Assembly: GCA_963974345.1 (NCBI GenBank)
Contig: CAXBBW010000002.1
Location: 186,001 to 250,000, forward strand
DNA: 64,000 bases
From: RHLJ01 sp963974345
Lineage (GTDB): Bacteria; Bacteroidota; Rhodothermia; Balneolales; Balneolaceae
Direction of reading: 5' to 3'
Positions 54,862-63,848 of this stretch are shown piece after piece. Positions within the stretch are counted from its first letter, which is position 1; each line of letters begins with the position of its first letter. The translations under genes and the position numbers were made by a program. Below the pieces are notes generated by a model. The model was given only the letters and a program-made list of their open reading frames with translations, did no database searches and was not told the DNA's origin.

Positions 54862-54877
54862 GAAAAGTTAACTTTTC
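54862..54877. promoter_or_regulatory. 16-bp perfect palindrome upstream of exbB
   Basis: GAAAAGTTAACTTTTC is a perfect inverted repeat 88-103 bases before the exbB start, in the gap after the 1159-residue protein gene. It lacks a T-run on the minus strand, so it is more like an operator than a terminator. No known regulator consensus was matched. Confidence 0.35.
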
Positions 54878-54936
54878 TTTAATAAAAATGGCTTTTTACT
54901 CCTTATAACAAATCTAACCTCACAGATCTATTTTTC

Positions 54937-57900
54937 TTAAAAAACAGCACTTACTACCAACTTCAATGTATGTATATCAGCCCTATCTCTAACAGTTCTA
55001 CCATCATAATTAAAACTTAGACGAATTAATTCACTTACTCGATACGATCCTGTGAACGACCAAATGAGATTTGTCCCTATCCCTGTACCTTCGGTAAGTT
55101 CAAAAGTACCTACCGAGGATGAACTACCATTTACAGAAACATTTCGAAGTTCTAACCTTGAATTAGCTTGTAATTTTCTCCATAAAAAAGCTCTGTGTGA
55201 ATTTATTATTTTAAAAATCTTTGCCGTTACTGGATCCTCTGGAAACCGATCTTCTTTTAAAGCATAGGAAATAGAAAGTGAACTTTGCCATGATCTATTT
55301 ATAGTAGCTTCAACACCTGGAGTTATTGTAGTTGATTGGATATTATAATTCCGACTTGAAAGCCGATCGCTTTTAGATTTATTTTCGCCTGAAGTAATAT
55401 CACCTGAGAGTCTGATTCGTTTTGCCACCTGAAATGAACTATTCATATATAATAGAGAGGAAAGCAAAGTCTGAGATTCGCTACTTCTTTGGTCTAGGCT
55501 TCTACTATGATTAAAACCAAAAAGCACATCCATTGATTTGTATTCAGGAAACATATCTAATTCTTTTTCCCAAATTAAACGTCCTTGAAGAGTTGTTGAA
55601 TCGTTTCGAAACTTCTTAAGCTTCAGTAAATAAATATCACTTAATTCTTCAGTTGTAGAATTTTCTGAGATATCAAAACGAGAACGAAGCTGTATGTTTG
55701 AAAGAAAATGATCAATAGGTTCATTATCCCCTAAAAATTTTAAAGGTTTTAATTCATTCCTCAAGCGAGCTTTTAAGTCAATTACTGGGAAAAGATTATC
55801 TGATGGTAAATACTGCCTAACAAATATCCCCTCATTAGGACTTAATTCAGGGAAAAACTCATCGATCTGCTGTACTCCATCATCATTTGAGTCAATCCAA
55901 ACATACTGACCAAGCTCTGGACCAACTTCTATATAAGCCTCCTGTAGCAAAGCTCTACGTTCTGTATTAGCTTCGTAAAATAGTTGCCCATTCCATACAT
56001 CCGGTTCTGTTTCATAATCTGTGACTGAACGAATTAATAAGCCTCTCCGATTAGTTCTTCCAAGTTCTTCAAAATCATTGGAGAAGTTTTTGGACCGTAA
56101 TGCTACTTCATTTTTTGTTCCTATATAATTATTAGGTCTATAGTCGACTTTTACTCTTTGTTCAATTGCTGTGGACTGATCTTCAAGTTTATTTGCTAAA
56201 ACTCCTTTTTCTGCCCGATATACAATGCTTGCATCCGCTTTAAGTCTGCTTGATTCAAACTTAATTCCGGGACCAAATTCATAAAAAGAAAAAGAAGAGG
56301 ATAATAATGAATCACTTATTTGAGACTCTTCTATTCTCCTTTCTTGTTGGAACCCAATATAAGGAGTCCAATTTCCTGCCACTTCTTTACCAATCGTACC
56401 GTGGTGCCTAAACCAATCTCCTTTTCGGTTTAGAATTTCGTCTTCTGATAACACCCAATCTTGAGTATAATCAACATTAAAAACTCCTGGCTCGTTACTT
56501 CTTAACTTTGCCCCTTGCCTATATCCTTTAAAGTCACTTCGATTAATAAACCCATATTCTCCTGAGATGCTTGTATAAGTTGATGGCTGGATCTCTAGTT
56601 GAACTTCATTTATAGTTTCTCGGGCTTGAATATTTCTATTAATATTCCATTTCCTGTTGAATTCAACTTCTTTTGTACGCTCAAAATATTGAAACCGCTC
56701 TCCTGAATATCTCCGCGATATAGATGCGTTGATTTTACCTAATCCTGAATTTAGTTCCATTACTTTCAAACCAGATAGATATGAAAAGTCATTATTATCA
56801 TTATCATCTAACCTAGAAAACCTGTTTTGGTCATAGCTACTTACAGCCCATTCCCCAAAAATTTCTATGTTTTGAGTAAGATCAAATGAACTATTCAAAG
56901 CTACCATACGCTGTTCTTCGGGAGCAGGCAATTTCCTAAATGGCTCATAGTCACCTAGTCCTGGACCTACCCATTCATATAATAAACCATTTATAGCTCC
57001 ACTTACTCTTTGATAACTTCCTATACCTTCTTCAACCTTAGAAAAACGTACAATATATTTCGACTGAATAGAACCTGGTATACTTTTGAAAATGGTATAA
57101 ATCTGTCCATTAAATAAAGTATCAACTTGAGCATATCGTATATTGTTATCATCCTCATCATCTGCTATTCGCTCTCCAGATACAATGGCTTGATCCAAGT
57201 CATCGCCAACTCCTTTTAGTATATCTATATCATCTTCTGTTAAAGATTGTTGAGCCAGTAGTTCATCACCATCTGCTTGACGAATAACGGAAGCTCCAAA
57301 TTTAAATCTACCATCAAAAAATTCATCGCTGGCCTCTGCTGCTACTAAAGTACGATTGAAATTCTGATCTATATATTCATATTCAATTACAATTCGAGTT
57401 TCATCTTTAACGAGAAGATTATTGGTAAAAAAAACTTCACCAAGTCCATAATCTATGATGTAGTCGTTCTCCTCTCCCCGATGTATCCTTTGCCCATTTA
57501 TATAAACACGCTCTGTTCCTGCCAAAATAATTACAAACTCTTCGCCATCTCTGCCCGATAATCGGTAAGGACCTTGAACTCCATCTTGTCCATTAAATGA
57601 CAGTGATTTGTAAGTACCCCGAACTACAGAAAGTGCACCGCCATAATCTCCATATTTTGAGGAAGTATATCCTGCAGCACCTTGTAAACGTCGATTAAGT
57701 CGGGCAAATGTACTTTGTTCTAAACTTACATCAACATCTCCCATTTCTACCGTTGTTTTTTTTGATTGGAGTTGAATAAAAACTCGGTCAAATTCACGAA
57801 GATTTTGAGTTGTCCCATCTGGTTGAATAGGAATGCTTTTATCAGTTAATGAAGCATTAATAGACACATCATCTGTTAGTTGTCCATTTAATTCGAATTG

Positions 57901-58416
57901 AAGTCCACTTTCAAGTGCAAAATCCTGATTTGTACCTACAATAATACCTCTACTTAAACTCCCTCTTTGCTCAAGATTGGAGTCATCATAGGTATATCTG
58001 TTTGAAGCTTGAATTAATTCTTGCCCTAGTGAATCATTCTCAAAATTATAATAAGAGGAGTCTAAAATTTGTTCTTTTCTGTTTTGATAAACGCGTCGTA
58101 TTGCTAAGGGATAAGCTTCAAATTCAATTCTGATAGAACGAACTCCCCTAAATTGAGCTCTTGCTTCTGGCTTAATGAACCATACTCTTTCAACAGTATC
58201 AAAATGCCATAACGAATTGGAGATCAAAGAATCTTCTACAAAAACTGTAATTGTCTTTGGAATAACCCAATCATCTAACGAATAGCTCGAATCTGGTTTT
58301 AGTGGATTAATAGTAATCTCTGTCCGGATAGTTGTTTGCGCAATTGCATCCTCAACACAAAAGAGAATTGTGCTAAATAGGGCAATCCATATAAAAGAAA
58401 ATAAGGGTTTTCGCAC
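54937..58416 (-). CDS. Large outer-membrane-type protein, unknown (SprA-like features)
   Basis: The 1159-residue protein starts at GTG (58416), with a signal peptide ending near DAIAQ. It contains a region (about 170-360) reminiscent of gliding/secretion protein SprA: GDVDVSLEQSTFARLNRRLQ, a bound-ligand-like YINGQRIHRGEENDYIIDY and ARIVIEYEY-type strands. Several hundred residues of alternating amphipathic strands follow, and it ends in LKLVVSAVF. SprA is twice this length or more, so this would be a distant or shorter relative. It sits alone between dsbD and the exbB operon. An outer membrane barrel with large periplasmic domains is likely; the function is unknown. Confidence 0.78.
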   Translation of the reverse strand: MRKPLFSFIWIALFSTILFCVEDAIAQTTIRTEITINPLKPDSSYSLDDWVIPKTITVFVEDSLISNSLWHFDTVERVWFIKPEARAQFRGVRSIRIEFEAYPLAIRRVYQNRKEQILDSSYYNFENDSLGQELIQASNRYTYDDSNLEQRGSLSRGIIVGTNQDFALESGLQFELNGQLTDDVSINASLTDKSIPIQPDGTTQNLREFDRVFIQLQSKKTTVEMGDVDVSLEQSTFARLNRRLQGAAGYTSSKYGDYGGALSVVRGTYKSLSFNGQDGVQGPYRLSGRDGEEFVIILAGTERVYINGQRIHRGEENDYIIDYGLGEVFFTNNLLVKDETRIVIEYEYIDQNFNRTLVAAEASDEFFDGRFKFGASVIRQADGDELLAQQSLTEDDIDILKGVGDDLDQAIVSGERIADDEDDNNIRYAQVDTLFNGQIYTIFKSIPGSIQSKYIVRFSKVEEGIGSYQRVSGAINGLLYEWVGPGLGDYEPFRKLPAPEEQRMVALNSSFDLTQNIEIFGEWAVSSYDQNRFSRLDDNDNNDFSYLSGLKVMELNSGLGKINASISRRYSGERFQYFERTKEVEFNRKWNINRNIQARETINEVQLEIQPSTYTSISGEYGFINRSDFKGYRQGAKLRSNEPGVFNVDYTQDWVLSEDEILNRKGDWFRHHGTIGKEVAGNWTPYIGFQQERRIEESQISDSLLSSSFSFYEFGPGIKFESSRLKADASIVYRAEKGVLANKLEDQSTAIEQRVKVDYRPNNYIGTKNEVALRSKNFSNDFEELGRTNRRGLLIRSVTDYETEPDVWNGQLFYEANTERRALLQEAYIEVGPELGQYVWIDSNDDGVQQIDEFFPELSPNEGIFVRQYLPSDNLFPVIDLKARLRNELKPLKFLGDNEPIDHFLSNIQLRSRFDISENSTTEELSDIYLLKLKKFRNDSTTLQGRLIWEKELDMFPEYKSMDVLFGFNHSRSLDQRSSESQTLLSSLLYMNSSFQVAKRIRLSGDITSGENKSKSDRLSSRNYNIQSTTITPGVEATINRSWQSSLSISYALKEDRFPEDPVTAKIFKIINSHRAFLWRKLQANSRLELRNVSVNGSSSSVGTFELTEGTGIGTNLIWSFTGSYRVSELIRLSFNYDGRTVRDRADIHTLKLVVSAVF

Positions 58417-58574
58417 CGCTACTGTTTATGCCGATGATTTCTTGAATGTAATCTGTGAATTTAAAACCTAAGCTTTTTAGATGCTTATCTAACCTGCCGT
58501 TCAGCAGATAGGTTCAACATCTCAACATAAATATAAAATTGCTAGACTTTTAAACAGTAACTCTATTCGATAAG

Positions 58575-60494
58575 TTATTTTGAGTTGTAAGCATTGATTC
58601 CTTTATCTAAAAAGGATAAGAATTTTTCGGCGTTTATATATCCTAATTCCTGAGCAATTACCCGTTCACCCGATGGATCAAGAATTACATAAGTTGGAAG
58701 TGCAATATTTCCTGTAAGTTTAAATTGTAGCTGTTGATTATCTTTTGCGCCAGAACCACCATCAGTGTACAACTTAACGAGCTTCATTTGTCCAAATCTC
58801 TCACGTACTTCTTCTAATGGAAATACATTAGATTCCATTGCCCTGCAATTAGTACAGGTATATCCTGTAAAATCGATGAAAACTGGTATACCTTCTGATT
58901 TCGCTTCTGAAACTGCTGTTTTATAGTCTTCAGTCCAGCCTTCTACACCTGATGATGAATTTGATGCTCCACCTCCCATTGCAGCTATTGTACCTACAAC
59001 ACTAACATCTGTTTGCATTTTGGGTGGCAGCCATGAATCCCAAATTCCAAGTGAGGCTCCCATCAGGCCAGGAATTAAATAAAAACTGAATAAAAGAAAT
59101 GGTAAAGCAAGCAGTAGTCTACCTGTAGTTACAAACTCAGGCTTTTTTTCGTGTTTAAGTACAAAAACGCCTAACACATATAATCCTGCAACTAAGAAAA
59201 TTGCTATCCATGCAGCAATAGCGAATGGGCGACTTACTAACCCCCAGCCCATAACTAAATCAACATTAGAAATGAATTTAATTGCTGCTGCTAGCTCTAT
59301 AAATCCAAGAAGTACTTTTACTACATTCATCCAAGAACCACTCTTTGGAAGTTTATTGAGCCATTGTGGGAACATTGCAAAAAGCACAAAAGGGCTTGCA
59401 AAAGCTGCCGAAAATCCAATCATCCCAATAATAGGATACAGCCATTGCCCACCACCCGCAGTTGCAGCGAATACAACACCTACAAATGGTGCGGTACAAG
59501 AAAATGAGACAGCACTAATGGTCATTGCCATAAACAATATGCCAACTATGCCAGAGCTCTCATTACTTTTTTTGTTTAGAAAATTAGTAAGCTGATGGGG
59601 AAGTTGTAGCTCATACATTCCCAATAAACTGAAAGCAAATGCAATCAAAACTACTGCAATCATGAAGTTCACAAATGGATTTGATGCAAAATTCTGAGCA
59701 CCAGAAACTCCTACAACAGCCGCTAAAATCACCCCAATTAATGTGAATGTTATGATAATAGCTAAACCGAAAAACAGCGCCTGTCCTACTCCTTTTTTAC
59801 TCTCATCCTGTTTAGAAAAATAGGAAACCGTAAGAGGAATCATTGGGAAAACGCACGGCGTTAATAATGCAGCAAATCCAGCCAGAAGAGCAATCCATAT
59901 AAAAGAAAAAACACCTTCCGTAGCTAAATCATAAGAATATTCTCCTGATATTTCTTCTGAAGAATCAGAATCTATTCCACCAATTGCGGCTTCGAATGGA
60001 GTATCTGAGATTCCTACTACTTCTATTCCCGCTATTATGGATTTACTTTTTGGAGGAAGACATACTCGGTCATCACATACTTGATAGAATACTTCAATAT
60101 CCAATGTCTGATTACCTGAAAGCTCTGTTTTAATTGCAACAGGAATAGTGAATCCTGCAAAAGAGGAGTGCCACCCAAGCTCTGCTTCAAAGTTAGGATC
60201 GAACTCAACATCGGCATCAGACTCAACCACATCACCAGCAAACACAAAATTAGGAGATTTTGCAGAAAACTTGGTAGGAAAAGGACCTGCATCTTCAGCA
60301 TTTAATACTGAATATAGATGCCAATCACCTTCAATTGAAGCATCAATTTTGATTGTAAAAACTTCTCCAGCCTTAACCTGATCTGGAAGTTCTGTAACCT
60401 GAAATTTTACTGGATCTGGTATTTGAGCAGAAACAAAAAGTGGGAATAGCATCCCAAGGATGATTCCCACTAATAATGTTTTAAAAACTTTCAT
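58575..60494 (-). CDS. dsbD: Thiol:disulfide interchange protein DsbD
   Basis: DsbD carries electrons from cytosolic thioredoxin to periplasmic thiols. The 639-residue protein has a signal peptide, an N-terminal alpha-type domain with the paired cysteines VCDDRVC, and an eight-segment membrane domain. Membrane cysteines lie in LTPCVFPMIPLTV and SFSCTAPFVG. A C-terminal thioredoxin domain carries GYTCTNCRAME near residue 545. All three cysteine pairs are intact. It would supply reductant for cytochrome c maturation or disulfide isomerisation, and is monocistronic by spacing. Confidence 0.96.
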   Translation of the reverse strand: MKVFKTLLVGIILGMLFPLFVSAQIPDPVKFQVTELPDQVKAGEVFTIKIDASIEGDWHLYSVLNAEDAGPFPTKFSAKSPNFVFAGDVVESDADVEFDPNFEAELGWHSSFAGFTIPVAIKTELSGNQTLDIEVFYQVCDDRVCLPPKSKSIIAGIEVVGISDTPFEAAIGGIDSDSSEEISGEYSYDLATEGVFSFIWIALLAGFAALLTPCVFPMIPLTVSYFSKQDESKKGVGQALFFGLAIIITFTLIGVILAAVVGVSGAQNFASNPFVNFMIAVVLIAFAFSLLGMYELQLPHQLTNFLNKKSNESSGIVGILFMAMTISAVSFSCTAPFVGVVFAATAGGGQWLYPIIGMIGFSAAFASPFVLFAMFPQWLNKLPKSGSWMNVVKVLLGFIELAAAIKFISNVDLVMGWGLVSRPFAIAAWIAIFLVAGLYVLGVFVLKHEKKPEFVTTGRLLLALPFLLFSFYLIPGLMGASLGIWDSWLPPKMQTDVSVVGTIAAMGGGASNSSSGVEGWTEDYKTAVSEAKSEGIPVFIDFTGYTCTNCRAMESNVFPLEEVRERFGQMKLVKLYTDGGSGAKDNQQLQFKLTGNIALPTYVILDPSGERVIAQELGYINAEKFLSFLDKGINAYNSK

Positions 60495-60631
60495 CTGATA
60501 TTGGTCGATTCTGAATTATTTATTTAAGCCAATGATAAATCACATTTGCTGAGCATCAAAGTTTCGAAAATAACATTTCTGTAACATTTAACACTCAAAA
60601 GTAAACAAATTATCGAATCGATAATTCAGAG

Positions 60632-61078
60632 TTATTCAGCTTTTACTACCCAAAACTTAACTGTTGGCTTTAAGTCACCAATCAAACTTACAGTAGCGGT
60701 ATATTCACCAAGAACTTTAACATCTTCGTTGATAGTGATATTTCTTCTATCAACAAGGATTTCTCGTTCTTGAAGAGCATCTGCGATTTGTACGTTAGTA
60801 ACTGTTCCGAAAATTTTATCATCTTCGCCAGTAGTTACTGGGATTGTTACTGAAGTAGCTTCCAATAATTTTGCTAACTCTTTCGCTTCTTTCACAGTAA
60901 GATCAGCTTTAAGTGCAGCACGTTTTTGCATTAACTCTACTTCTGCAATTGCACCTTTGGTAGCAAGTACTGCTTTAGCTTGAGGGATAAGGTAATTACG
61001 ACCGTATCCGTCTTTTACATCTACAAGCTCACCTGCTTGTCCTAATTTTTCTACGTCTTCTTTAAGAATAACTTTCAT
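60632..61078 (-). CDS. rplI: 50S ribosomal protein L9
   Basis: L9 binds 23S rRNA and helps keep the reading frame. The 148-residue protein starts MKVILKEDVEKLGQAGELVDV, continues with GYGRNYLIPQAKAVLAT, and has the long central helix and C-terminal domain (GEDDKIFGTVTNVQIADAL) expected of the family. It is the last gene of the rpsF-rpsR-rplI cluster, 17 bases after rpsR. Confidence 0.98.
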   Translation of the reverse strand: MKVILKEDVEKLGQAGELVDVKDGYGRNYLIPQAKAVLATKGAIAEVELMQKRAALKADLTVKEAKELAKLLEATSVTIPVTTGEDDKIFGTVTNVQIADALQEREILVDRRNITINEDVKVLGEYTATVSLIGDLKPTVKFWVVKAE

Positions 61079-61095
61079 GGTCTCAATTTCCTTTA

Positions 61096-61347
61096 TTATC
61101 GAAGATTTTCAGCTACATATGGCATTAATGCCAAGAAACGAGCTCTTTTAACAGCAGTAGTTAACTGTCTCTGATGTTTAGCGCTAGTTCCTGTTACACG
61201 ACGAGGAAGAATTTTTCCTTGATCATTGGTAAATCGCAGTAATGTTTCTACGTCTTTATAATCGATGTATTCTAAGCCAGCTTTTGTGAACTTGCACTGC
61301 TTTACTTTGCGAATACTTTTCTTTGGGTGTGATGGATTCTTAATCAT
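61096..61347 (-). CDS. rpsR: 30S ribosomal protein S18
   Basis: S18 pairs with S6 on the small-subunit platform. The 83-residue protein has the conserved IDYKDVETLLRFTNDQGKILPRR and GTSAKHQRQLTTAVKRARFLAL blocks. It is 25 bases downstream of rpsF. No ssb gene intervenes, unlike in many Firmicutes. Confidence 0.98.
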   Translation of the reverse strand: MIKNPSHPKKSIRKVKQCKFTKAGLEYIDYKDVETLLRFTNDQGKILPRRVTGTSAKHQRQLTTAVKRARFLALMPYVAENLR

Positions 61348-61372
61348 AATTGAATGTCTTTAATAATGAGGA

Positions 61373-61756
61373 TTAATCTTCTTTTTCTGCTTCTTCATCT
61401 TCTTCTACAGCGAAGATATTTGGAACAGCATTGTTCTTAACTAACTCTCTATGACGAAGCATTTTAGCGTCGTACTTAAGAGTAAGATATCTCATGTATT
61501 CATCTTCAATTCGCATGTATCTTTCAATAACAGCAATAGTAGTTGCTGGCGCAGTAAAGTAGGCATTGATATAATAACCGTTACCTTTTTTGTCGATATC
61601 GTAGGCAAACTTACGTAGTCCCCACTCTTCAACTTCTTCAATCTCTCCGCCGTTGTCTGTGATAAGCTTGTTTATTTTCTCAACAGCAGCTTTTACGTTA
61701 TCCTCTTCTAAGACAGGATTTATAATATACGTTAATTCGTAATTGTTCTTGCTCAT
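61373..61756 (-). CDS. rpsF: 30S ribosomal protein S6
   Basis: The 127-residue S6 protein has the ferredoxin-like core (NNYELTYIINPVLEED, WGLRKFAYDIDKKGNGYY, YMRIEDEYMRYLTLK) and a C-terminal tail of acidic residues (VEEDEEAEKED), which can receive glutamate residues in some bacteria. It starts the ribosomal cluster. I saw no S6:S18-binding leader motif in the 147-base upstream gap. Confidence 0.98.
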   Translation of the reverse strand: MSKNNYELTYIINPVLEEDNVKAAVEKINKLITDNGGEIEEVEEWGLRKFAYDIDKKGNGYYINAYFTAPATTIAVIERYMRIEDEYMRYLTLKYDAKMLRHRELVKNNAVPNIFAVEEDEEAEKED

Positions 61757-61839
61757 AGTATATGTAAGGTTTCTATGGATGTCTTCATTCTGAAAACAGT
61801 CATTTCAGCACTTTGCCAAAACAACAGAAGGCTTAAAAT

Positions 61840-61860
61840 ATAAGAGTTTTTATCTCTTAT
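61840..61860 (-). terminator. Weak hairpin between the dehydratase and rpsF genes
   Basis: ATAAGAG (61840-61846) pairs with CTCTTAT (61854-61860) across a 7-base A/T loop, followed on the minus strand by a TATTTTAA tail. The stem is AT-rich, so it is at best a weak terminator. Confidence 0.35.
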
Positions 61861-61903
61861 TGCTATATTTTTTGCTCAAATATTTCTTACTCATTAACCT
61901 TAA

Positions 61904-62185
61904 TTAAAGAACAGATTCAATTGCTTTAGCAAGGTTTATATCATTCTCAGTGACCTTGTTTCCCACATCATGAGTTTGTAAATCAATATTTACTTGATTG
62001 TATATATTAAAAATATTTGGATGATGTCCAAACCCTTCTGCCTCAAAGCCAACCCTAACAATAAAAGCCAGTGCTTCTTTAAAATTTTTGAACTCATATT
62101 TTTTCCGGATTTTATCATCATCAAAAGACCAGCCCGACAATCCTTTCAATTCTCTTTTTATTTCTTGTTCGCTTAATTGCTGCAT
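61904..62185 (-). CDS. Pterin-4a-carbinolamine dehydratase
   Basis: This enzyme dehydrates 4a-hydroxytetrahydrobiopterin so that the cofactor used by aromatic amino acid hydroxylases can be recycled. The 93-residue protein has the full signature: GWSFDDDKIRKKYEFKNFKEA at the start, GHHPNIFNIYNQV with H54-H55-P56, and LQTHDVGNKVTENDINLA with H72-D73. Length is normal. It is alone between rpsF and a divergent antiporter gene. Together with folE2 and the PTPS-II homologue it suggests a biopterin cycle, although no hydroxylase gene is in the window. Confidence 0.95.
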   Translation of the reverse strand: MQQLSEQEIKRELKGLSGWSFDDDKIRKKYEFKNFKEALAFIVRVGFEAEGFGHHPNIFNIYNQVNIDLQTHDVGNKVTENDINLAKAIESVL

Positions 62186-62357
62186 AATTTCTTTTTTTAT
62201 TTTGATATTTACCTAATAAACGAATCCTATATTATTTCCATTCATTAATGACGAAACACATTTAAATATTTCCTCTTTACAATCTTTTAACAGACTTTTT
62301 TACTAAATATGTATTTCCTTTTTTTGAAACGATATTTCTTCTTTTATTTTCCAAGTA

Positions 62358-63830
62358 ATGAATTACCGAACTAATAATGCCCATTTAGTGAAACTAAGCT
62401 CCCTTTTTCGGAAAACTAAATTCTTTTTAGCGCCCATAGTTGTATTTCTACTCTCAGAAATCGCCACCGCAGCTGAATCTAGTGCTTCGTATGGGATTGA
62501 TGGAAGTAACTTAGGGTTACTCTGGGCTCTTCCATTTGCAGGCATTCTTTTATCTATTGCCTTGTTCCCTCTATTTGCGGAAGATTGGTGGCATCATAAC
62601 TTCGGAAAAGTTTCTGCAGCTTGGGCAGCATCCCTTGTTATCCCACTAATTTTTAGCTTTGGTTTTGAAGCAGCACTTTATGAAGTGCTTCATGCCTATT
62701 TACTCGAGTACATTCCCTTCATCGTTTTACTTTTAGCACTGTTTACCGTTTCTGGTGGGATCAGAATAAAAGGGTATTTGAAAGGTACTCCAGAAGTAAA
62801 TACAGCTATACTCTTAATTGGAACTATACTTGCTAGCTGGATGGGTACAACTGGAGCGGCAATGCTTTTAATCCGTCCTATTCTTAGAGCTAATGAATGG
62901 AGAAGCACTAAAAAACATATTGTAATTTTCTTCATTTTTTTGGTAGCTAATGTTGGTGGGTCTTTAACTCCACTTGGTGATCCTCCACTTTTCTTAGGGT
63001 TCTTACAAGGAGTTGATTTTTTCTGGACAACTTCCCATTTATTTTGGGAAATGACCTTTGTAGCAGTCGTACTACTTGTAATTTATTATTTCTGGGATAG
63101 ACATTTATACAATAAAGAAACTAATACCGCTCCAAAAGATGATGGAACTGAACCATTAGGTATCGAAGGAAGTCAAAATATGATATTGATTTTGGCAGTT
63201 GTTGGGGCAGTACTTTTCTCTGGGCTTGTACATCTTGGTGAATTAACAATATTTCATGTTCACGTTAATATAGAAAATCTGGTTAGGGATGGAGCTCTAC
63301 TTTTGATTACATGGATTAGCTGGAAAATAACTTCAAAAGCTAGCCGTGCTGCTAATGGGTTTAACTGGTTTCCTATCCAAGAAGTTGGAAAGTTATTCGC
63401 AGGGATTTTCATCACTATTATAACTCCAATTGCAATGCTTAAAGCTGCAAATAATGGTGAAGGAGCACTTCAATTTGTAAATAATGCAGTATTTGATCAA
63501 TCTGGCGACCCTATTAACTACATGTTTTTCTGGATTACAGGTTTACTCTCAGCATTCTTAGACAATGCCCCAACCTATTTAGTTTTCTTTAATGCAGCTG
63601 GTGGAGATGCACAGCTATTAATGAACGAAATGAGTCACACTCTTATGGCTATTTCTACTGGTGCTGTTTTCTTTGGAGCTCTTACCTATATTGGGAACGC
63701 TCCAAATTTTATGGTAAAATCTATAGCAGAACAAAATGGAGTAAAAATGCCCAGTTTTGGTGCATATCTTATTTGGTCGGTAAGTATATTGGTACCGATT
63801 TATTTACTGGTTACATTTCTATTTATTTAA
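62358..63830 (+). CDS. NhaD-like sodium:proton antiporter
   Basis: The 490-residue protein has about 12 membrane segments. Family marks are WMGTTGAAMLLIRPILRAN, NVGGSLTPLGDPPLFLGFLQG, and SAFLDNAPTYLVFFN, the paired GD.P and DNAP motifs of ion transporter superfamily (NhaD/CitM-type) carriers. The acidic residues in these re-entrant hairpins should bind sodium. A marine or saline habitat would fit, but that is inference. The 172-base upstream gap is shared with the divergent dehydratase gene; no clear promoter was identified. Confidence 0.9.
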   Translation: MNYRTNNAHLVKLSSLFRKTKFFLAPIVVFLLSEIATAAESSASYGIDGSNLGLLWALPFAGILLSIALFPLFAEDWWHHNFGKVSAAWAASLVIPLIFSFGFEAALYEVLHAYLLEYIPFIVLLLALFTVSGGIRIKGYLKGTPEVNTAILLIGTILASWMGTTGAAMLLIRPILRANEWRSTKKHIVIFFIFLVANVGGSLTPLGDPPLFLGFLQGVDFFWTTSHLFWEMTFVAVVLLVIYYFWDRHLYNKETNTAPKDDGTEPLGIEGSQNMILILAVVGAVLFSGLVHLGELTIFHVHVNIENLVRDGALLLITWISWKITSKASRAANGFNWFPIQEVGKLFAGIFITIITPIAMLKAANNGEGALQFVNNAVFDQSGDPINYMFFWITGLLSAFLDNAPTYLVFFNAAGGDAQLLMNEMSHTLMAISTGAVFFGALTYIGNAPNFMVKSIAEQNGVKMPSFGAYLIWSVSILVPIYLLVTFLFI

Positions 63831-63848
63831 CTTCATTTTATACCCCTT

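Noticed and set aside
58486..58514. Hairpin AACCT...AGGTT downstream of dsbD as a terminator
   Set aside because: The outer stem is only 5 bases, alternative pairings compete, and there is no T-run in the dsbD direction.
61757..61903. S6:S18 autoregulatory leader before rpsF
   Set aside because: I could not find the expected conserved bulge motif; only a weak AT-rich hairpin is present.
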